Source: Diogma glabrata
Taxonomy: Eukaryota; Arthropoda; Insecta; Diptera; Cylindrotomidae
DNA: 64,000 nt
Direction: 5' to 3'
Assembly: GCA_963693315.1 (NCBI GenBank)
Contig: OY856187.1
Location: 382,405,460-382,469,459, forward strand
Shown: one piece after another, positions 58,401 to 64,000 of the stretch
Position numbering within the stretch: position 1 is the stretch's first letter
Layout of the letters: every line of letters starts with the position of its first letter
The notes under the pieces: model-generated
The model's database searches: none
The model's input: the letters and a program-made list of their open reading frames with translations, nothing else
Told to the model about the DNA's origin: nothing
Translations under genes and position numbers: made by a program

Positions 58401-60140
58401 TTTATAATTAATTTTTAAATAAAAATTGTAATGAAGAGCTTTCTCATTGGCGAACCAATGAGAATGGCATAGCAGGATGCGTACCTAGAGTAATTTAACG
58501 CCGTAACGACTAATGCTCAGCCATCGTGGATTTGATAGATTTTTACCTGCTGCTTCAACACAAATGCAGAAATGTACGCAATTTACGAAAATATACAGAA
58601 ATGGAAAAAAATACAAGTGAAAAAAGGAGACTCTGGCGACCTCTTTTGCGAAACAACCACGATCAGCGCGTCCAACCCACACAATCATTCCCATACGCCC
58701 ACACACTCACGCTTCATACATGCTAACATTCACCCACACACTCAGACTGCGAAGCAAGACAATTAAGCTCTAAAACCCACAGCAAGTATCACAGATGGTA
58801 GTAATCAAACATAGGTTGTATGGTTGCCAGCTGATCAATCTGATACAGCTTGTACACCACTGCCATTGCTGGTAAACCGAGAATCCACTCTTCGAGCACG
58901 GGAGAGCGTCACACGCTATATTGAAAGTATTTATTAATGATTTCCCTCTTTCTTTATTAATATCATTTTTAAAAATTTATAAAACCATACGTAATTCCAA
59001 AAAAAAAAATATTTACAGCTCAAAAAAAAGATTATCATTTGATTTGGGAAGTTGAAAAAAAAACATGTCCAAACCAGTTTGTTTCAATACCTGTAGTTTA
59101 CAGTTGGTTAATGTATTATAGAATTAATAAACCTAAAACATCACAAGAATTTGTCTTTTTTTTTGTAATACAGGTTATTTGAGAATGATTTTTGATTTAC
59201 TTAAAAATATAAATTCATAAATTTATGGAATATAATAAAAGAAAGGGTATTTGGAAAATGAGACGTTACCTCGGAGCAAAAAAAAAATATTTTGATTAGA
59301 ATCATTTCCAATTCAGACTACATGCATCTCGCTACACGCATCGCCAGCTCACACACACACGCATCGACAGGCAAGCCCCCATTCAATCACTTGCACACCC
59401 TTTCACACGCATTCACACCTCTATGAAACAAAGCAAATAAAATAAATCAAGTTCGCTCACCCCATGTTTAAATCCTCCCGGCTTCCAAGACTTACGGCCT
59501 TAGCCCTCCATCCGCGACGAACAATCCAACAGGTAAAGTACTACGGTTGAAATTGCATAAATAATACTTGAATGCTGAGTTGCAATTCGGTTGTAATAAC
59601 ACAAGAAAATTGTATATCAATGTTGAGTTGAACTTCAGTTGTAATCACACCAAAATTGAATAACAGTTGAAATATATAAAATATACGATAGCAACAGCAA
59701 AAATTTGATATAAATGTTGAGTTGCAATCATATACGGTAGTAACAGCAATACTTTGATACAAATGTTGCGTTGAAACCTGAACTATATCCACTAATTTGC
59801 ATTCGGAGGTCGACAGTACATAACATCAAAAATAGTCGACACGGCGGTGGGTCAAATGCGTTCAAAATCCCGAATGTAGTTGTAACCAGCGAAAAATTAT
59901 TTCAGATAAATTTAGTTCTTGACAGCGTTTACCACTCAGTCAGATTCAATGGGCCATGGCAACTTAAAACAATCGCTATCATCGACTTAAAACAATCACG
60001 GCAGATATATGGGGTCAGCTTGTAAAGTATACCTGTTTATCCCAGCACGTAGCAACAAGAATGCTATCACATAAATTTACTCCGTAATTTTATTCAAATA
60101 CAATTATAAATTTAAATACAGTTTTTTTTTACACAGTAAT
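58401..60140. other. Intergenic stretch with a degenerate GTTGAGTTG repeat
   Basis: No gene seen. About 59,550-59,780 has several ATGTTGAGTTGCAA/GAACTTCAGTTGTAATCACA modules spaced irregularly. (CA)-rich patches lie near 58,690-58,745 and 59,345-59,420. Confidence 0.45.
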
Positions 60141-60552
60141 TGGCCCAGTTTTGGAACAATTAATTGAAATAATCTTATATTTTTTTACTGTTTTATAGAT
60201 TGACAGTTTATCACAGTTATGTATATCTAACACAGAATTTTCAATAAATATATCTTTTGATTTGTAAAACACAGTTAGGCTTTCTTATGCTTTTAAGTTA
60301 TGCAGAATATTGCACAGTTTTGAAACAATTAATTGATTCTACTAATCTTAAATAATCTTATATTTACATACAGTTTATCACAAGTATATATACCTAACAC
60401 AGAATTTTCCATAAATATATCTTTTAGTTTGTACAATACAGTTAGGTTTTTTAATCTTTTAAATTACACAGTATATTGCACAGTTTTGGAACAATTAATT
60501 GAAATAAACTTATAATTTTAATAGATTGACAGTTCATCACAAGTATATACAT

Positions 60553-62641
60553 TAGGCATGACCAGATATGTATGAACAATTTTCAAACCATGTTTTTCTT
60601 CGCTCCCACCGGCTAATTATGTTCCATTTGACTCGAATATGAACTATATCAAGTTTTATTGAAATCGGAAAATAATTACCCACCGCGCAGTGGCGTCGAA
60701 GATAAGAAAATTAGCAGAATAATAGGATTTTTTATTTTTATCAGATATAATTATCTTAAAACATAATATATCTCATAATTTCGATTTTTTTTACTAAAAG
60801 CTAATTAATTAACGATTCTAACGAGCCTACGTATGTAGAAATCGATCTTAGAAAAGCGATTTATCTTAATTTTTCTTCTTACATATACGAAAATTCACTA
60901 ATTCATAATAATCTTTTTTCAAAGGAAAAACTTAATTTTTATGGTTAAATTTATAATAATTTTTCATTCAAAAGCAACATTTTTCCAAAAGAAATCAATA
61001 AATTAAATTGGATTTATTGTATGATGGGTATTTGCATCTGTAGTTTTCGACCACCTGAATGGTGTATTGTGTTCCTTCCTCGTCTTTAGTTAGAATGCTG
61101 TTGTATTCCGTGTCATCAACTTAACACCGAGTTCAGCGAAATCATTAACAACATGCAAACTTTGGCAAAACAACGTGGCTTTGACGAAACCCTCATTCCG
61201 ATGGGTCATGTAGCAAAAACTCAATACAAATTTTAAATCGATTAGAAAAACTCTAAGTTTTTTCTGTGAAAAAATCACTAATGTTCTTATTAGCAAAAAG
61301 TTGCATATGTTTGACTGCGTCAAAATCTTTTTTGCGAGTTTGGGGTGCGATGGGATGTCTCGTGCTGGGACCTCAAGGTTTTGAACCATTTTTCGTTTTT
61401 CATCAAACGAAATCTCTGGGTTGAAAAAAGCCAAGCCAATATTGGCTTCCGTTAAATAGTGAAGATGATAACAAATTTTGCTCAACATTTCTTCTGAAAC
61501 TCTTTGGTCAATTTTGATGAAATCCAAATCCTGATATGCGGCTGCTGTTCCATCTATGCATTTGAACCAAATTTTTACATACCACTTAATCAGAAAAATG
61601 CAAACGTCTCGAAAAAATGCAAATGGCGTGACTTGTCGGACCTGGACGTTTGAATTTGTAATTCTCAATGGTTTCGCCAAGAAAAATCAATGTAACTTCC
61701 AAAAATTCTTTATATTCGCTGCGTGGGTGTGATTTTTCCAACTCTTCATGACAAAAAATTACTAGAGCTTCTCACGAGTGTTTTGGAATTTTATTTACCA
61801 TTTTTTTGTCCGATATTCCATTTTTGAACATTGTTGGATTAATTTTACCATTGTCCCATGCCTTCTGAAATTTGTTGAACAGATAAACATCGGGTGCGGT
61901 GGTCTTTCCAAATTTGAGATCATAAACAGCCCGTAGTTTAATCTCCTGTATGTGATGACGACATGGGAATCGAATCAAGTTGTGGCCAATCTTTTTTTCC
62001 ACCTTTTTCTGGTCCAGCGTTACTTGATGTCGTATCGTAACACATGGCTTCGACTTTATCAGTAAGATCCCATTCTTCAAGGCATTCATATATCGCATTC
62101 GCAATCAATAAGCCGCTCTGTCCTTTGCATAATGGAACCGTTAATAACTTCTCAATATTACCAAATGTTACTATGGTTGGCAAACAATCTACTTTACCAT
62201 GTCCATTTAATTCTGCTAGCAATGTATCCAAAAATAAAAATTTGTGTTACTCAAACAAAGTCTAAATCTAACATAAAAATTTATTTTTTCTGAATTTTCG
62301 CAGAATTTTTTTTTTTTGATTTAAGAAGAAGAAATTCGATAAAAACGCTTTCCTTAGATCAATTTCTACATACTTAGGCTCGTTGGAATCGTAAAGTAAT
62401 TAGCTTTTAATAAAAAATCGAAATTATGAGATATATTATATTTTAAGATGATTATACATATCTGATAAACATAAAAAATCCTATTATTCTGCTAATTTTC
62501 TTATCTTCGACGCCACTGCGCGGTGGGTAATTATTTTGCGATTTCAGTAAAACTGCATACACTTCATATTCGAGTCAAAAGGAACATAATTAGTCGGTGG
62601 AAGAAATGAAAATAACAACTTCATAAGTTAGGTCATGTCTA
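60553..62641 (-). mobile_element. DNA transposon, 2.09 kb, ~350-bp TIRs, 8-bp TSD ATATACAT; family unassigned
   Basis: ATATACAT lies on both sides (60,545-60,552 and 62,642-62,649), and the neighbouring tandem units show the uninterrupted sequence. The ends read TAGGCATGACC and GGTCATGTCTA. The TIRs extend about 350 bp (ATAATTACCCACCGCGCAGT, GCGTCGAAGATAAGAAAATT and ACGAGCCTA in both orientations). The interior holds minus-strand transposase-like remnants. An 8-bp duplication fits hAT, P, Zisupton or Novosib-type elements, but neither the termini nor the protein match any I know well. Confidence 0.85.
61090..62231 (-). pseudogene. Broken transposase-like gene inside the 2.09-kb transposon
   Basis: Pieces in order on the minus strand: 62,231-62,010 (VDCLPTIVTFGNIEKLLTVP, ending in EAMCYDTTSSNAG), about 61,990-61,780 (FPCRHHIQEIKLRAVYDLKF), about 61,775-61,620 (HEELEKSHPRSEYKEFLEV, then GPTSHA) and 61,620-61,090 (FFRDVCIFLIKWYVKIWF, YQDLDFIKIDQRVSEEM). 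Frame changes and small deletions separate them, and the N-terminus with the LFDIAH block is absent. CYDTT with its Asp and the CRHH block look like a DDE/RNase-H-type core (inference). The decayed gene at 36.8 kb has the same blocks in the same order. Similar uncharacterised proteins occur in insects. Confidence 0.7.
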
Positions 62642-62810
62642 ATATACATATATCTAACACAGAATTTACCATAAATATATCTTTTGGTTTGTACAATACA
62701 GTTAGGCTTTCTTAATCTTTTAAGTTACTCAGAATGTCGCATGCGAGTGCAAAAAAAATTTAACATTTTTCTTATTCAACAAGGTTTTGGTTTGGTTTCA
62801 GGTTTTCGTT

Positions 62811-63954
62811 TTTCTTTGTTAAACAATATATCACAGTTCTTTTTCATTGCATCATATGCTATCACAGAGTTTGTTTTTTTTTTAATAAATAATTTTTGGC
62901 AAATACAATTAGGATTTATTTTATAATTTAAACCGTACCTCGCATGCGATCACTGAATCTTCGCAGCCATTTTTTCTTTATTATGTATATCACAGATAAG
63001 ATTATAATGGTTCACAGATTTTTATAAAAAAGGAGTATCATTACCTGTTGGATACCCCTAAGGCGATCTTTTATTTTCTCTTCCTGAATGGGTTAGACTT
63101 CATATAATATCTTCCTTTTTATGTCTTAAAATTTCCAACAGGCAAGAGACAATCACCCGAAAAGACAAAACCAAAAATGTGTATCTTACGAAACGAAAAA
63201 CAGCTGTGTTCTGTCAAATCAGAGTTGAATAATCGACTAAGGGATAAGAGATTTAATTATGTTAATGTTATGTTAATAATTTATGTAATTTATGTTATGT
63301 TAATAAATGTTAGTACATTTTCCGTTTCAAAAAAAACTGTTTGTTATTTTGTAATACATAACATTGTAAGATGATTTCACGAAATAAGTTATTTCCAACG
63401 TATTGGGAAAAGATATTAAAATAGATTAACCGTAAGTTCAACCGACTTTACGACGTTTACGTGTTACGAACCATCAGCTTACAACAGTATTACAGCAAAA
63501 CTTAGATCTATGACGGAAAGATAAATTGATAAAAAATATCCATATAAGAAATCGAATACATAACTAATTGTAGGATAATAATTTTTTCTATTGCGACGAT
63601 TGGACAAATATGCACAGCTGTTTGAGGTTTGAAAATTTTGTTGAGCAAGTACGGTTAGTGTCCGAAGAATTTAAATTTTAGTAGTATGGTAAAGTAATGC
63701 GGGTGAAAACGCAGTGTGAGTCAATAATAGGGGATTGCAAAGGAAATATTATTGTTAATTGTTTTATGCAAAGAACAAATTTATGTAACGGAAACTATAT
63801 AAAAATATGTCTATAGATCGTGGATGGATGAGAAACTATTGTGAACTATGGGTAGTGAACAGAATTATGAATTGTGAGAAAACAGAAACCATATAAATCG
63901 GAAACTCTACCGCTCTACATTATCATACTCCAGTCTACATAACAAAATATTAAA
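62811..63954. other. Intergenic stretch, no gene seen
   Basis: AT-rich; short frames at 62,684-62,926 and 63,177-63,374 have no recognisable domain. Confidence 0.4.
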
Positions 63955-64000
63955 AAATCTTTTTTAAAGATGGCGCTAGGGTCGAAGATCAATTGGAATT
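63955..64000. repeat. Repeat G, copy 3 (cut by the window edge)
   Basis: AAAGATGGCGCTAGGGTCGA followed by AGATCAATTGGAATT matches 4,822-4,856. Confidence 0.65.

Larger units (their letters stand above)
60146..62810. repeat. ~167-bp tandem repeat, interrupted by a DNA transposon
   Basis: CAGTTTTGGAACAATTAATT recurs at 60,146, 60,314 and 60,481 (spacing 167-168). CTAACACAGAATTTTCMATA and TTTGTACAATACAGTTAGG recur in each unit. The third unit breaks at 60,552 and continues at 62,642 with ATATACATATATCTAACACA. Confidence 0.85.

Overview
The window looks like heterochromatin-like or intergenic DNA from a eukaryote, most likely an insect or other arthropod. It is strongly AT-rich, with long A/T runs, microsatellites and minisatellites, and almost everything recognisable is transposon. 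I found no host protein-coding gene. Three long coding units stand out, and all belong to mobile elements: a non-LTR retrotransposon (0.3-3.5 kb, + strand, one frameshift), an intact Ty3/Gypsy LTR element (7.3-13.0 kb, - strand) and an intact Helitron RepHel gene (45.7-50.2 kb, - strand). The species cannot be named from this sequence alone.

Layout. 0.1-5.9 kb: a large inverted-repeat element whose left arm is split by the LINE. 6.0-13.4 kb: a non-coding repeat (family A) split by a 5.76-kb Gypsy element with apparently identical 400-bp LTRs, a tRNA-like primer site, a polypurine tract and a slippery heptamer at the gag stop. 17.0-17.6 kb: a duplicated block. 18.2-18.8 kb: a cluster of GTCCAC-N3-GTGGAC motifs. 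18.9-19.8 kb: a 160-bp satellite. 20.07-21.81 kb: a non-autonomous Helitron carrying a 134-bp minisatellite. 22.86-23.10 kb: a (TA)n tract. 23.1-24.5 and 42.8-43.9 kb: two copies of repeat family C. 25.3-26.45 kb: a second copy of family A, inserted in a segment whose empty paralogue lies at 31.1-31.6 kb. 29.3-30.7 kb: three retroelement fossils on the - strand. 35.86-36.40 kb: a palindromic MITE. 36.8-37.9 kb: a decayed transposase-like gene. 40.7 kb: a tRNA-Lys pseudogene. 44.45-52.51 kb: a nest of up to four elements (E > hAT > foldback D > Helitron). 57.3-58.1 kb: Gypsy and LINE fossils joined end to end. 60.55-62.64 kb: a 2.1-kb DNA transposon with about 350-bp TIRs and an 8-bp TSD, carrying broken pieces of the same transposase-like family as at 36.8 kb.

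The main result is the Helitron family. The autonomous copy (45,197-50,657) and the non-autonomous copy (20,065-21,808) share a 5' end of the form TCTTxTATATTAATACGCTA. Each ends in a nearly perfect ~420-bp palindrome whose two outer edges both look like a Helitron 3' terminus (GC-rich hairpin, then CTAG). Internal paralogues act as empty sites and fix most insertion boundaries to within a few bases, so the order of insertion can be read. The Gypsy element and the Helitron are young and intact; most of the rest is decayed.
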